This document shows, one piece after another, positions 11,564 through 22,256 of a DNA stretch of 64,000 nucleotides. Origin of the DNA: Mangifera indica. Its lineage: Eukaryota > Streptophyta > Magnoliopsida > Sapindales > Anacardiaceae. The notes below the pieces were generated by a model. That model was not told the origin of the DNA. It ran no database searches and worked only from the letters and a program-made list of their open reading frames with translations. The position numbers and the translations under genes were made by a program. Within the stretch, counting starts at the first letter, position 1. Each line of letters opens with the position of its first letter. Where the stretch lies: contig NC_058151.1 in the NCBI RefSeq assembly GCF_011075055.1, forward strand, positions 9,628,251 to 9,692,250. Reading direction: 5' to 3'.

Positions 11564-12657
11564 TTTAGGAGTCGGTTTGGTCTGGTCTGTGGGGTGGTCT
11601 GATAATTTCAAATGGGTCGGTCGGTTAAAGTGTTGGGTTGTGATAATGGACTGGATGTTTGTGCATGGGTTGGTGATTGGTGTGGTCTTGGGTTTTGGCT
11701 AGTGAAGTAAGAGTAAGTTGGGTTAGAAGTCCGAGTCTTGAAGTTTAGATGGGTCGTATAGATTCTGGGTCGGGCATCAATTACTTGATTTTTCTCTTCG
11801 ATCTTCTACGCTCTCAGCATTGCCTCCTTCAACGTCGTCGGACGAAAAAGTTTCACTTCTTCCTGTATCTCTTTCTTTAATCCGTTTATAAAGGCTGATA
11901 GTAAAACGTCTTTGGCGGCGTCCTCTATTGGTGTAGAAATGGCCTCAAACCAACTTTTATACTCCTCTACAGATCCCGTTTGACGCAACGCCATCAAGTC
12001 CTCATATAAGGATCCCTCTTGTACTAGTCGAAACCTTAACAGCATTTCCCTCTTCAGTTCTATCCAGTTAGCGAACCGTTACCGGGTTTCATTCCATTAG
12101 AGCCATTTTAGAGCTTTACCATCCATGCAAACACCAGCTGCTGTTAATTTCTCCTATTCTAAAAGTTGATTAACAGACAAATAATGCTCTGCTCGAAAAA
12201 CCCATCCCACCGGGTCATCTCTAACAAACACCGACAGCTCCAGTCGTTGATGAATTAGTTCGCATGAAACACCTCCTGTATTATCCCTCACTTCGGTCCT
12301 CTGCTCTCTAACTCCTTCAATTTGTTCTGATTTTTCTGCCCTCATCATCGGTGGGGGTGTAATCTCCCTCGTTGGTGATGTATGCATAGGAGTTGGCGGA
12401 GCCTCCATGGGTGCCTTGCCTCTGTCAGGTGGTTCATTGTCCTTCTTTACCAAGTGTTCTCTCACTTCTCTTAGGTATTCTTTCATTGTCTCCATTATTG
12501 TTTCCACCCCCTGCATTCTCCTTTTAATTTCCTCCGCATTTCCGCTCACGCTCTCTACTGTTTTATCAAGCCCTTCTAACCTTCCTTTCACGGACGTCAA
12601 TTCTTCTTCCAATCCATCTACTCTGGCCTTCATCCTAGTCATTTGTTCTGATACCAA
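11564..12657 (-). pseudogene. gag: Element A gag, N-terminal part
   Basis: Starts MVSEQMTRMKARVDGLEEEL with a coiled coil over roughly the first 80 residues, then a Pro/Thr-rich linker. The capsid-like Ty3 gag region follows: VFVRDDPVGWVFRAEHYL near 12180, and after a break LMALRQTGSVEEYKSWFEAI near 11980. The frame is broken between 12045 and 12154. The low-coordinate end is cut by element D, beyond which gag resumes at 6536. No signal peptide or membrane segment is visible. Confidence 0.8.
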
Positions 12658-12659
12658 GT
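12645..12659 (-). promoter_or_regulatory. Primer binding site of element A
   Basis: On the minus strand TTGGTATCAGAAC follows the 5' LTR with a two-base gap. It is complementary to the 3' end of initiator Met tRNA. Confidence 0.8.
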
Positions 12660-12660
12660 T

Positions 12661-13292
12661 TGTTAGGTACCTGAAGGGAGCTTAATAACAGTAACGAGCC
12701 CTCCTTCAACTTCCGAGGGTAGATGTTCACAATAGTAGTCTCACAGACTAAAGGTCCGTAAGAGGTGAGCACTATCTCCGGAACTCAAGACTCAAGACAA
12801 AATAATAAAAAGAAGAAATCAGAATAGAGAAGAAAGATTCAGGGGAGAACCATTATCCTCAAATGTGTAATAATGAAGGTTGTATGTTTAGTTCAATGAA
12901 AATATGAAAGTCTGTCAACATTCCCAAATAAAGATACGCAATCTCTTCTGATTACAGAAATAAATCCTTAATACTTCTTTGGAAAAACCAAATTACATAA
13001 AATAAACTTAACAATAAGTAAATAGCCTACAGAGCCTTCAAGAGGTATGTTCCCTCCTCAATTCCCCTCCACTCTTCTAATATTTTTCTTCTGTCCCTTC
13101 TCTCTCATGTTCATTCTCTTTTATATTCTTTTAACCGTTTCTGCAGCTGTTGTCTGTGACCTGCTGTGCTTTGTTGGTTCTGAAGGCCTTGGAGTCTGCT
13201 GGGGTGACACCTGTCCCCATCTGCTGTCACCTTTTGGTTTTTTCTCTTTAGTGTGTTTCTTCCTGCGTGATATGTATAGATTAGTCCTGACA
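12661..13292 (-). repeat. Element A 5' LTR
   Basis: 632 bp, TG...CA on either strand. It matches 2212-2880 almost base for base by eye, apart from a 37-base duplication present only in the other copy. Being at the high-coordinate end next to the primer site, it is the 5' LTR of a minus-strand element. Confidence 0.92.
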
Positions 13293-13377
13293 GAAAGTTT
13301 GCTAGTTTTTTCACATCAAATTTCTCTTGAATTAGTTTTCCTTCCTTTTGGGTCAACTTAACTGCCAGAGCCTCCAC
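13293..13377 (-). pseudogene. SCAB: SCAB exon 3, upstream part, cut by element A
   Basis: The piece reads VEALAVKLTQKEGK...KKLANF and ends in the GAAAG target duplication of element A. The remaining eight exon bases (2206-2199, coding the LKQ end) lie on the far side of the element and are followed by a GT donor at 2198-2197. With one copy of the duplication removed, the exon is 93 nt and in frame, so the insertion site is placed to the base inside coding sequence. Confidence 0.88.
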
Positions 13378-13977
13378 CTGCAATAAAATATTTCAAATGG
13401 AAGCAGTTATCATACTGGAAAGATAATAGTAGACAAACACAAGGAATACTTTACAAATAGAGAGTCATAAATTATACCAAAATCTTTAGACAACGAAATT
13501 CATCAGCGGGGCTATGTGCATCATTTTTCAATTTGTAACTTGTAATCACTGATGGTCAAATCTCACTTTAAGATTTAAAACTACAATGGTGGTCTGCATT
13601 TTTATTTCTTTTTAACTATTTTGTTAAGCAAGTGTTTTGCCTATATATTTATCAAAAATGCGTCCTCCACATATACAAAAGAGAAAACCCAGTGAAATCT
13701 GATAGATGAAAAAAATGACTAAAATCCAAACAAATACAAATCTAGCAACCACAAGAAGAAAGAACACAGGGAAGATACTCATAGCAAGAACACTAATAAA
13801 TTTTATGAAAGCACAATAATTGTAGTAAATAACAGTCTTCCAAATAGAAATTAAATTTATTCAATTTGAAAGCTCATGCCTCTAACACATAAAGACTTAA
13901 AACATCTGTAGGTTTGGAACGTTAAGGTTGAAACAGAAAGACTTAATCAGAGAATTAAGAACAATATATCAACTGAC

Positions 13978-14106
13978 CATAGAGATAGCTTTCTCCATAT
14001 CATCCTTGTTTCACCCAACCATACGACCTCTCAAAGCTTCTAATGCATCTCTAAGCTTTTTCAAGAGAACATGTCTCTCCAAAGAAGCCACATCTCTAAG
14101 CTTTGC
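13978..14106 (-). pseudogene. SCAB: SCAB exon 2 with premature stop
   Basis: 129 nt, 43 codons, flanked by AG acceptor (14108-14107) and GT donor (13977-13976). It reads AKLRDVASLERHVLLKKLRD and onward through a leucine-rich coiled-coil segment ending EKAISM. Codon 32 is TGA at 14013-14011, where the family has Arg in GRNKDD. This is the second premature stop in the gene. Confidence 0.85.
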
Positions 14107-14409
14107 CTAAATCCAAGTAAATGAGTACAATTCAATCGATCATCTATTTTCATCAGAAGTTGATCATCATTGAATCAATGGTGAGACAGTTTAATGGACA
14201 AAAGCAATGAACATTGACAGAGCATTATTAAAAGATATACTTTCTTTATAAGTGCACCAAAGGCCTGTCACATATAAACTGTATGGAAGATGTGCCATAT
14301 AGTTTGCCAATCTTAACTGACTAGGACAAGGCTTTGCAACATGCAGAAGGAAATAATAGTTAAGTGTATGTGTGGAGAAAAGGGAAATACAATGCCAAAA
14401 GAAGAGAAC

Positions 14410-14694
14410 CTCATCAGCCAATTTGGCAGCAGCGGTCAAGTTCTCGTCAAATTTACTAGCAAGGTCAAGAACTGACAGTCAGTTGTGCTGTTCAGTCAAC
14501 TGTGCAGTCTCTTGTTCAACAACTTCCTTCAAAGACAAACCCTTACTATCCTCCTTTCGCTCTTCCAAAATCTGATTATCTGGGCCTAATTTATATTTTG
14601 GGAACCAATTAGAAGTAAAACTCACATCAGTTGAAACTGGCATAACAGATGTTGTCAACATATTTTCTTTGATTTCAGGACTTATCTTTGTCAT
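14410..14694 (-). pseudogene. SCAB: SCAB exon 1 (start codon to splice donor)
   Basis: 285 nt, 95 codons. It opens with MTKISPEIKEN and includes FPKYKLGPDNQI and KEVVEQETAQL, hallmarks of the SCAB N-terminus. It then continues after an in-frame TGA (plus-strand TCA 14479-14481) into LASKFDENLTAAAKLADE, before a GT donor at 14409-14408. The stop replaces the Arg of the usual KRLSVRDLA stretch and fits a CGA to TGA transition. Because reading continues cleanly past the stop, this is a point lesion and not the real end of an exon. Confidence 0.85.
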
Positions 14695-14962
14695 TGTTTC
14701 AGATCAAATTTTCTAAGCAGCACAATTAAACACAAAAGATAACATTATTCACTGGACCTCCAAGATTCTACAAAAAAGCTAAGGTTTTAAGAGAAACAAA
14801 AAAAACTGAAATCTAAGGATGCATTAAATCTCACCCTATTATTTCTTAAGTGAACTAAACTACCAGATAATTGTTCTAATTAAAATTCTTAATGAAAATC
14901 ACATTCTGCTCTTCATTGAACTAGAAAAATAAATCAAAATTTCTTAAATGATGCAAACAAAC
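14695..14962 (-). promoter_or_regulatory. Residual 5' flank of SCAB, cut by element B
   Basis: Only 268 bases remain between the SCAB start codon and the insertion point of element B. They are probably 5' UTR or leader intron. I see no clear TATA box here, so the original promoter most likely lies beyond element B, right of 29661. Confidence 0.45.
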
Positions 14963-16271
14963 TGTTAGGTCTTGGGTTTATATTCCACGCAAGAGGAAGG
15001 CCCAAATGAACAGCAAAAAGGGAGACAAGGAAATGAGTACACCTGGCAGCTTGAAACTCAAACAGATAGCAAGTTTACAAGAATCAGTGCAACCAACCAC
15101 AGTAAAGCAACAAGACACTTGTGTGAGAGGTTGATACAGACCTGAAGAGTGAGAGGTTTCTACCCAGAGAAAAGCAGACTCCTACCAGATACCAGCTCCA
15201 GAACAATAGCTCTCTCAGAACCAATATGTCGTACAATGTAGTCAGAATAGTTACCAATGTAACAGTGCAATGTAAATCACTCAATATAAAAAAACTTCAA
15301 AATTAATATATTCATTTCATTCAGCAAATTTGGTTACAATTACAGAAGCATTTCTCTAATTCAATGTTACAATATTGATTTCCAGAAAATGACACAAAAC
15401 AGTAACTGCACATTCTAAAACACACTTCTACAAGAGCTTGACCAAACCAACTGCTAAACCACTACAACTCTTCAAGAGGTTGTACTCTTCCTACCTATTA
15501 CTTTTTCCTCAAAAACTGCTCTCTTCTATATTTCCCTTCTGCAAGTTTATATCTATTCTCCCACTCCTTTGCCTCTTTTCTGCCACTCAGGATTTGCCAC
15601 CTCATCACTTGAATTTCCCATGATCAGATACAATTCCCTTGTTTCTGACCTCTATTGTTTTTTACTTGAGAGACTCTTCAAACCTGTTTGGTTGTCTTCT
15701 TCTCTTCCAGCTTGTCGGCCACATGTCACTCTCCTTCTCTTAGTCTTCTTTTTTATAGACACCTTCACCCTAACAGGTTTGGTAGTTGAGAGCAACAAAA
15801 AGGAGGAAACGCAGATTGAAGAGTCAAAGTGAATTTCAGAAGAAAATAGAGCAGGTTAGATGGGAGAGAAAGGGTCTCTCAAAGAGCCTAGGAACTGTTG
15901 TTGTGAGCTATGTTGTTTTGGCGTACAATAGTTTTATCTGTTTTGGAAATTATTGTGCAGTTGTTGAATTTGAACTTCTGTAATTAGCTTCTACAATGGT
16001 ATGAACTTGAAAAGATATAACTTTTGGAATATGATAAATGAATGAAGCATTTTGTTGATATGTACTTATTGTTAATTTATAGATTAAACATGGAAATATT
16101 TGAATGAGTCATAGAGAATGGAAGAATAGTGCAATAACAGAAGATATACAATATTAGAAGTAAAACTTTATTGCAGAAATTTTGTTTACATTGTCCTGGG
16201 ATTGCAATACATTTACTGAAATCTTCATTATTCTGGGGAGCTATTGCCGAATTCTGCCTAGGTATCTAACA
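14963..16271 (+). repeat. Element B 5' LTR (long form)
   Basis: 1309 bp, from TGTTAGGTCT to ACCTAACA-type end (here GGTATCTAACA). Both ends match 29000-29661, but about 650 bases in the middle (roughly 15130-15780) are absent from the other LTR. Confidence 0.88.
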
Positions 16272-16551
16272 ATTGGTATCAGAGCACCGATTCCAGGGAT
16301 GGAGAAAGTCGACTTCATCAAAGACAATGGGCATTGGTGGATGGTCCAACGACTAACCCAATAGGAAATCCAAGAACTGACGACAAATGGAATTTGTCCT
16401 CGTTGTGATAGTAACGAAGAGTCGAACCATGACTGTAAATATAAATCATGGGTCGTTCTAGTGGTGGAAGAGGATGATCCAGATGATGAAAGCATCCTAA
16501 TTGCATTCGATGGACATTCAGAGAGAAAAAAAATTGACTTTGGTGATTTAG
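16272..16551 (+). other. Element B leader with primer binding site
   Basis: TTGGTATCAGAGCACC starts at 16273, matching the initiator Met tRNA. After it a short possible gag start is visible (MEKVDFIKDNGHW from 16299), then a Cys-containing stretch ICPRCDSNEESNHDC near 16395-16440, which might be a zinc-finger remnant. It ends at the TTTAG duplication where element C inserted. Confidence 0.6.
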
Positions 16552-17831
16552 TGATATGTGTATGAAATACATACAAATAGGGTTATAATAGTATAGTTTT
16601 AAAGTGAATTTTGGTCTATTTTGTCAAATTCTTTAAGTTTTATTTAATCTTGATGGCTTGATCTTATTTTGTTCTTTGAATTATATTTGTAGATGATTTG
16701 GAGTCATTCAAGCCCCTTTTAGAGTGGAAATGGAAGCTTAAAGAAGCAAATGAGAAGGGTTTACATCAAGAGGCAGAGAGTAATTATGGGCAGTCTTATG
16801 GTCATAATTGGTGCCCATAATTATTCGGCGTAAATTAAAAAAAAAGAAAACAAAACAAAAAATAGGGTTAAGTGACAGGTATAAAAAGAAAATTACGTCT
16901 TCTCCAAAAGGGGGAACTAAATATACAGCAGCTCAAAGGATTTTTAGAGAGAGAAAGCTTCAAGAAACAAGTAGAAGAGGGAAGATCCAAGCTTAAAAAT
17001 AGAAGACCCAAGAGAATCAAGATTGGAAGACCTTAGAGTTTTTCTTATCTCTCTTATTATCTTCTTTTATTGATTCAAAATGTCTCTCTCTCCAACTTTA
17101 TCTTGTAGTTTGAACTTTACAACCATGAATAGCTAATTTCCTTTGCTAGGGTTTATGATGAATCTATAAATTCTCAAGGATTATGTAATGGGTTTTGATT
17201 TTTAATTAATGATGATGAATATTTGATTTAGCAATTGTGATTTTAACTTCTTGCTTAGTGTTAGGGCCCAATACCATGCTTGCTTGTAGATTTGAGTGTG
17301 ATATTGAGAAATACATACCCATTTAGTTCATGCCTTTGCTAAACCTAGGGTTTTATTTAGAGATAAATATAAACTTTTTGTGGGTAAATTGATTGTCATA
17401 GAAATTAATGGGTTTTGATTAACAACATACCACGAAAGTAGGTAAGCTTTTAATCTTAACATGTCTAATTAACCTTGAGAGAGGAATTGGGTAAAATAGG
17501 ATAATCAACCATTAACAATTCATCTTATCATTGATTTTAATTGGATTCGTTACTGATTTTTGAGTAATTGATAGTGAAATCATAAACCCTAGGCTTCTCT
17601 ATAATTGGTATTTCACCTTTAATTTGCTAAATAATTATTTTCCTTTGTTAATTTCAATTTAGTTAGTTGCTTTATTTTATTATCTTTAATTCAAACCCAA
17701 TCCATAACATTTCTATTTCTCTAGCTAATTTAAACTACAAAACAAGCTAGTATTCGACAACCAATCTCTGTGGGACCGACATCTTTCTATATTACTTGAT
17801 TGATTCGTATACTTGTGAGCCATTGGCAACA
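16552..17831 (+). repeat. Element C 5' LTR
   Basis: 1280 bp from TGATATGTGTATG to CATTGGCAACA. Near-identical to 25248-26528. Confidence 0.94.
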
Positions 17832-17834
17832 AGT

Positions 17835-17856
17835 TTTTGGCACCGTTGTCGGGGAT
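17835..17856 (+). promoter_or_regulatory. Primer binding site of element C
   Basis: TTTGGCACCGTTGTCGGGG follows the 5' LTR after a few bases. The TGGCRCCGTTGYCGGGGA pattern is characteristic of Athila/Tat-type gypsy elements primed by Asp tRNA. Confidence 0.85.
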
Positions 17857-17985
17857 TGGTGCTTTGTTGATATTAGTATAATTTGTAGTTTGGCTAGACT
17901 AGAGTTTTATTTTGTTTTATTTTATTTTTGTTCCATTTGATTTCTAGTTGTCTTTGTTCTTTCTTTGTAGGTACTCTATTGGGTT

Positions 17986-19455
17986 ATGACCAGATCTCAA
18001 AATCCAGAATTATTGGATTTTGACCCAGAAATTGAGAGAACCTTTAGAAGACGTAGAAGAGAAAGACGAGTAAGACAAAAAGTTGCCATGGAAGAGAACA
18101 TCAACAATCAGCAAGCTCTTCGTGATTATGTTGTACCTACTGCACATGATGGTTATTCTAGTGTAGTGAGGCCCACTGTGGGTGCTAACAATTTTGAGAT
18201 TAAACCTTCTATTGTTCAGATGGTGTAACAAAACCAATTTGGAGGGTTAGAAAATGAAGATCCACATGTCCACTTGTCACGTTTCTCTCAAATATGTGAC
18301 ACCTTCAAAATAAATGGGGTTTCTGAAGATGCAATCAAATTGAGGCTATTTCCATTTTCTTTGAAGGATAGGGCAACATCTTGGTTGGATTCTAAGGCAC
18401 TTGGTACATTCACTACTTGGCAAGCACTTTCTGAAGCTTTCCTTGCAAAATATTTTCCTCCTGGTAAAACGGTTAAATTGAAAAATGAGATTGCAACTTT
18501 TTACCAAAAGGATGATGAGTTTTTATATGAAGCTTGGGAAAGGTTCAAAGATCTACAGAGACAATGCCCCCATCATGGTCTGTCTGACTGGCTAGTTGTT
18601 CAAACTTTCTATAATGGTCTTTCTCACTCTTTGAAGAGTATTTTGGATGCAGCTACTAATGGGTCATTAATGGGTAAAACATCCAACGTGGCTTTGCACT
18701 TGATTGAAGAAATGGCTTCCAACAGTTGTTGATGGCCTAATGATAGAGCTAGTCAAAGAAGACATTTGGAAGTACATAAAGTGGATGGAATTACTATGGT
18801 GAATGCTAAGTTGGATGCATTGACAAAGAAATTTGAGAGATTAGATATGAAGGTTGTAAGAACTTCTAGTTGTGAGAATTGTGGAGGGGATCATGCAAAC
18901 TTTGAATACCAAATGGGTACCCACTATGCACATGAGCCTACAAATGAGCAAGTTAATTTTCTCAATTACAACCAAAGGAGACAGGGTAATCCTTACTCAA
19001 ATACATATAACCCAGGTTGGAGGAACCACCCAAACTTTGCATGGTCAAACCAAGCCAATACTTCAAACCCAAACCAGAATTTTAGGCAGCCACCTCCAAG
19101 GTTCCAAGCTAGAAACACTAACCCCCAACCTTTACATCATCCTCAGCCTCCTCAAGAGCAAAAATCAAATCTAGAATTGATGATAGCGAATTTCATTCTT
19201 GCCCAAAAACAAAAGGCCAATGCTCAAGATGAAGCAATTAGACAACTTACTGCTAAGGTGGATCAATTGGCCACACATAATAAGATGCTTGAAGTACAAT
19301 TGGGGCAACAAGCAAGTACTTCCAATTCTAGGGAAATGGAAAAGCTACCTAGCCAACCTCAAAATCCAAGGGAGCATTGTAAGGCAATTGTCACCAGGAG
19401 TGGTAAACAATTAGGTGAACCTATAAGCAAGGTTGAAAATGAGCTTGATGAGTAA
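17986..19455 (+). pseudogene. gag: Element C gag
   Basis: Starts at the first ATG after the leader, MTRSQNPELLDFDPEIERTF followed by an Arg-rich stretch. The retrotransposon gag domain follows: FSQICDTFKINGVSEDAIKL, then SLKDRATSWLDSKALGTF and YEAWERFKDLQRQCPHHGL. Then comes a linker and an Asn/Pro/Gln-rich region with one CENCGGDHANFEYQ-type zinc knuckle at about 18872-18915. Stops at 18226-18228 (Gln expected), 18730-18732 and 19453-19455 break it. A coiled coil (DEAIRQLTAKVDQLATHNKM) lies near the end. Overall length fits Athila gag. Confidence 0.9.
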
Positions 19456-20804
19456 AAGGACGTTGAAAAGTCTAGTGAAGAAGATACATTAGAGAAAAAG
19501 GTTGAGGGAAATATCCAAGAAGCCCCTGAAAAGCAAGTTCCATCAAAAACATATTCAACACCTTTGCCTTTTCCTCAAAGGTTCCAAAAGGCAAAGCTTG
19601 ATCAACAGTTTGGAAAGTTTTTGGATGTTTTCAAGCAGATACATCTCAATGTTCCTCTTATGGAGGCTATAACTCAAATGTCGGCGTATGCTAAGTTTTC
19701 AAAGATATCCTCTCAAATAAAAGGAAACTTGAAGAATTTGAAATGGTGGCTCTTTCAGAGGAATGCAGTGCCATTTTACAAAATAAGTTGCCACCAAAGC
19801 TTAAGGATCCAGGGAGTTTTTCTATTCCTTGTGTAGTTGGTAAAGAATCTTTTGAAAAAGCTTTATGTGATCTTGGTGCAAGTATAAGTCTATTGTCTTT
19901 ATCTATTTGCAGGAGATTGGAGCTCGGAGAATTAAAACCTACAACAGTGACCTTGCAATTGGCAGATAGATCCATAAAGTATCCTTCAGCGATAATGGAA
20001 AATGTGCTAATTAAAGTTGGAAAATTTTATATCCCTATAGACTTTATGGTTTTGGAAATAGAAGAGGATATTCAAGTTCCTCTTATTCTGGGAAGACCAT
20101 TCTTAGCCACAGCAGGAGCAATCATTGATGTTAAAAATGGAAAACTCACTTTTGAGATTACAGAAGAGAAAGTAGAGTTCAATGTTTTTCGAATGTCAAA
20201 GCAACCTAATATTGTGAATTCTTGTTGTAGGGTTGACATTATTGATGATTGCGTGAAAGAAGTCTTTATCAAGAAATACCCTGAGGATCCACTCGAGTCA
20301 TGCATTATTCACGGAACTTTAATCAAAGATGAAAATATGGAAATTGCAGCTTATGCTCAGCTTATGGAAGCAAATCCTAAGGCTACTCCCATTTTGAATT
20401 TCAAGTATGAAGAACTCGAGACAGGTAACCGTTCTCTTCTTTCTCTTAAAGCGGAAGATGCAACTAAGATAGATCTTAAACCACTTCCTGCTAATTTGAG
20501 GTATGCTTTTCTTCGCCCTAATTCTACTTATCCTGTGATTATAAATGTTGAATTAAATGATGACCAAGAAGATAAGTTGCTTAGGGAACTTAGAGCATAT
20601 AGAAAAATCATTGGTTATAACATTTATGATATCAAGGGAATAAGCCCTACCATTTGCATGCATCGCATCCATATGCTTGATGATTTCAAACCTACCATTG
20701 AACATCAAAGAAAATTGAATCTTATCATGAAAGAGGTAGTGAGAAATGAAGTCATTAAATTGTTGGATGCAGGGATTATTTATCCCATTTCTAATAGCTC
20801 ATAG
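19456..20804 (+). pseudogene. pol: Element C protease and RT N-terminus
   Basis: The first part up to 19742 reads PLPFPQRFQKAKLDQQFGKF and LDVFKQIHLNVPLMEAITQM, the conserved stretch before Athila protease. A one-frame slip near 19730 leads into the protease: KALCDLGASISLLSLSICRR with the DLGAS active site and VPLILGRPFLATAGAIIDV. The RT start follows (GISPTICMHRIHMLDDFKPT, NEVIKLLDAGIIYPISNSS). The stop at 20802-20804 stands where the family has Trp (TGG to TAG). Confidence 0.9.
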
Positions 20805-22256
20805 GTAAGTCCAGTACATGTGGTACCAAAGAAAGGGGGTATGACTGTTGTCAAGAATGAGAATAATGATTTAATACCAACTAGGATAGTCACAGGGTGG
20901 AGGATGTGTATTGATTATAGAAAGCTTAATAGTGCCACCCGTAAAGATCACTTTCCCCTTCCTTTCATTGATCAAGTTTTGGAGAGACTAGCAAACTATT
21001 CTTACTTTTGCTATCTAGATGGGTATTCGGGATTCTTTCAAATCCCCATTCACCTGGAAGACCAAGAAAAGACCACATTCGCATGCCCTTATGACACATT
21101 TGCCTATAGGCGTATGCCTTTTGGTTTTTGCAATGTACCTGCTACCTTTTAAAGATGTATGATGTCTATATTTTCTGATTTTGTTGAGTGAATTATGGAA
21201 GTGTTTATGGATGATTTTTCTGTGTATGGAACATCCTTTGATGATTGTTTGCTTAACTTATCTAAGGTTTTACAGAGGTGCGAAGAAGTCAATTTAGTGC
21301 TTAATTGGGAGAAATGCCATTTTATGGTGAAAGAAGGGATAGTTCTTGGGCATAGAGTCTCACAAAGAGGGATTGAAGTAGACAAAGCAAAAGTAGAAGT
21401 AATTGAGAAGATGCCTCCACCAATATCAGTAAAAGGAGTTTGGAGTTTTCTTGGCCATGCTGGATTCTATAAGCGTTTCATTAAGGATTTTTCAAAAATT
21501 GCTAGACCTTTGTCTAATTTACTTGCTAAAGATGTTCCTTTTAACTTTGACCAACATTGTCTTGATTCTTTTTTCAGGTTAAAAGACGCATTGATTTCAG
21601 CCCCCATTATGCAACCACCAGATTGGAGTTTACCTTTTGAAGTAATGTGTGATGCTAGTGACTTCGTGGTAGGGGCAGTTTTGGGGCAAAGGAAAGACAA
21701 AAAGGTTTATGCAATTTACTACGCTAGTCACACTTTGAATGAAGCACAAGTTAATTATGCCACCACTGAGAAAGAACTTCTTGTAGTTGTGTTTGCTTTT
21801 GATAAGTTCAGGTCTTATTTAGTGGGGTCTAAGGTCATAGTCTATACAGATCATTCAGCCATTAAATATCTCCTAAATAAAAAAGATTCAAAACCGAGGT
21901 TGATTAGATAGATATTGCTTCTTCAAGAGTTTGACTTAGAGATCAAGGATAAAAAGAGAATAGAAAATGTTGTTGCTGATCATTTGTCCCATTTGGAGCA
22001 AGATAAGTATAGAGGTTTTGACAAAAGTCTACTTATTGATGACTCTTTTCCAAACGAACAACTTTTAGAGATATCTCATTGGGTTGTACCATGGTATGCA
22101 GATTATGTGAATTATCTTGTGTATGGTGTATTACCACCAGAGATGAATCACCAACAAAAGAAAAAGTTCTTGTGGGAGGTGAAAAACTACTATTGGGAAG
22201 AGTCACTGCTTTACAAAAGATGTTTTGATAGGATTGTGCAACGATGCTTACCATAA
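20805..22256 (+). pseudogene. pol: Element C reverse transcriptase and RNase H
   Basis: RT motifs in order: VSPVHVVPKKGG, TGWRMCIDYRKLNSATRKDH, FCYLDGYSGFFQIPI, YRRMPFGFCNVPATF, and the catalytic [11 protein letters not shown] at about 21198. Then comes the thumb [20 protein letters not shown] and RNase H with [36 protein letters not shown] and [11 protein letters not shown]. Stops at about 21150 (CAA to TAA), 21189 and 21909-21911 (TGG to TAG) break the frame. The last part (FDLEIKDKKRIENVVADHLS) leads to integrase. Confidence 0.92.

Larger units (their letters stand above)
2212..13292 (-). mobile_element. Element A: Ty3/gypsy chromovirus inserted in SCAB exon 3
   Basis: Complete but decayed LTR retrotransposon with 5' LTR on the right and 3' LTR on the left. 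The LTRs begin TG and end CA. Flanks are the perfect 5-bp target duplication GAAAG (2207-2211 and 13293-13297). The primer site is TGGTATCAGA-type (initiator Met tRNA) and the polypurine tract lies next to the 3' LTR. Domains on the minus strand are gag with coiled coil, zinc knuckle, protease (DSGATHNF), RT, RNase H, integrase and a truncated chromodomain-like tail, the Ty3/gypsy order. Stops and frameshifts break each module. Element D interrupts the gag-protease junction. Confidence 0.92.
584..14694 (-). pseudogene. SCAB: SCAB (stomatal closure-related actin-binding protein) pseudogene, split by retrotransposons
   Basis: SCAB proteins are plant actin-filament binding, bundling and stabilising proteins that act in guard-cell actin remodelling during stomatal closure. 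The copy starts MTKISPEIKENML at 14694. Six pieces with correct splice borders follow on the minus strand: 14694-14410, 14106-13978, 13377-13293 joined to 2206-2199, about 2039-1934, 1322-1254 and 667-584. They cover the N-terminal actin-binding and coiled-coil part; the C-terminal Ig and PH-like domains are not visible. It is broken: TGA at 14479-14481 and at 14011-14013, both where the family has Arg; a probable 8-base deletion with frameshift in exon 4; and an 11-kb element in exon 3. The promoter is also displaced by a 14.7-kb element. Family identity rests on remembered similarity along all exons in order. It is almost certainly non-functional. Confidence 0.85.

Noticed and set aside
15084..15983. 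Several small reading frames in the 5' LTR of element B
   Set aside because: Pyrimidine-rich LTR sequence; none is kept in the 3' LTR.
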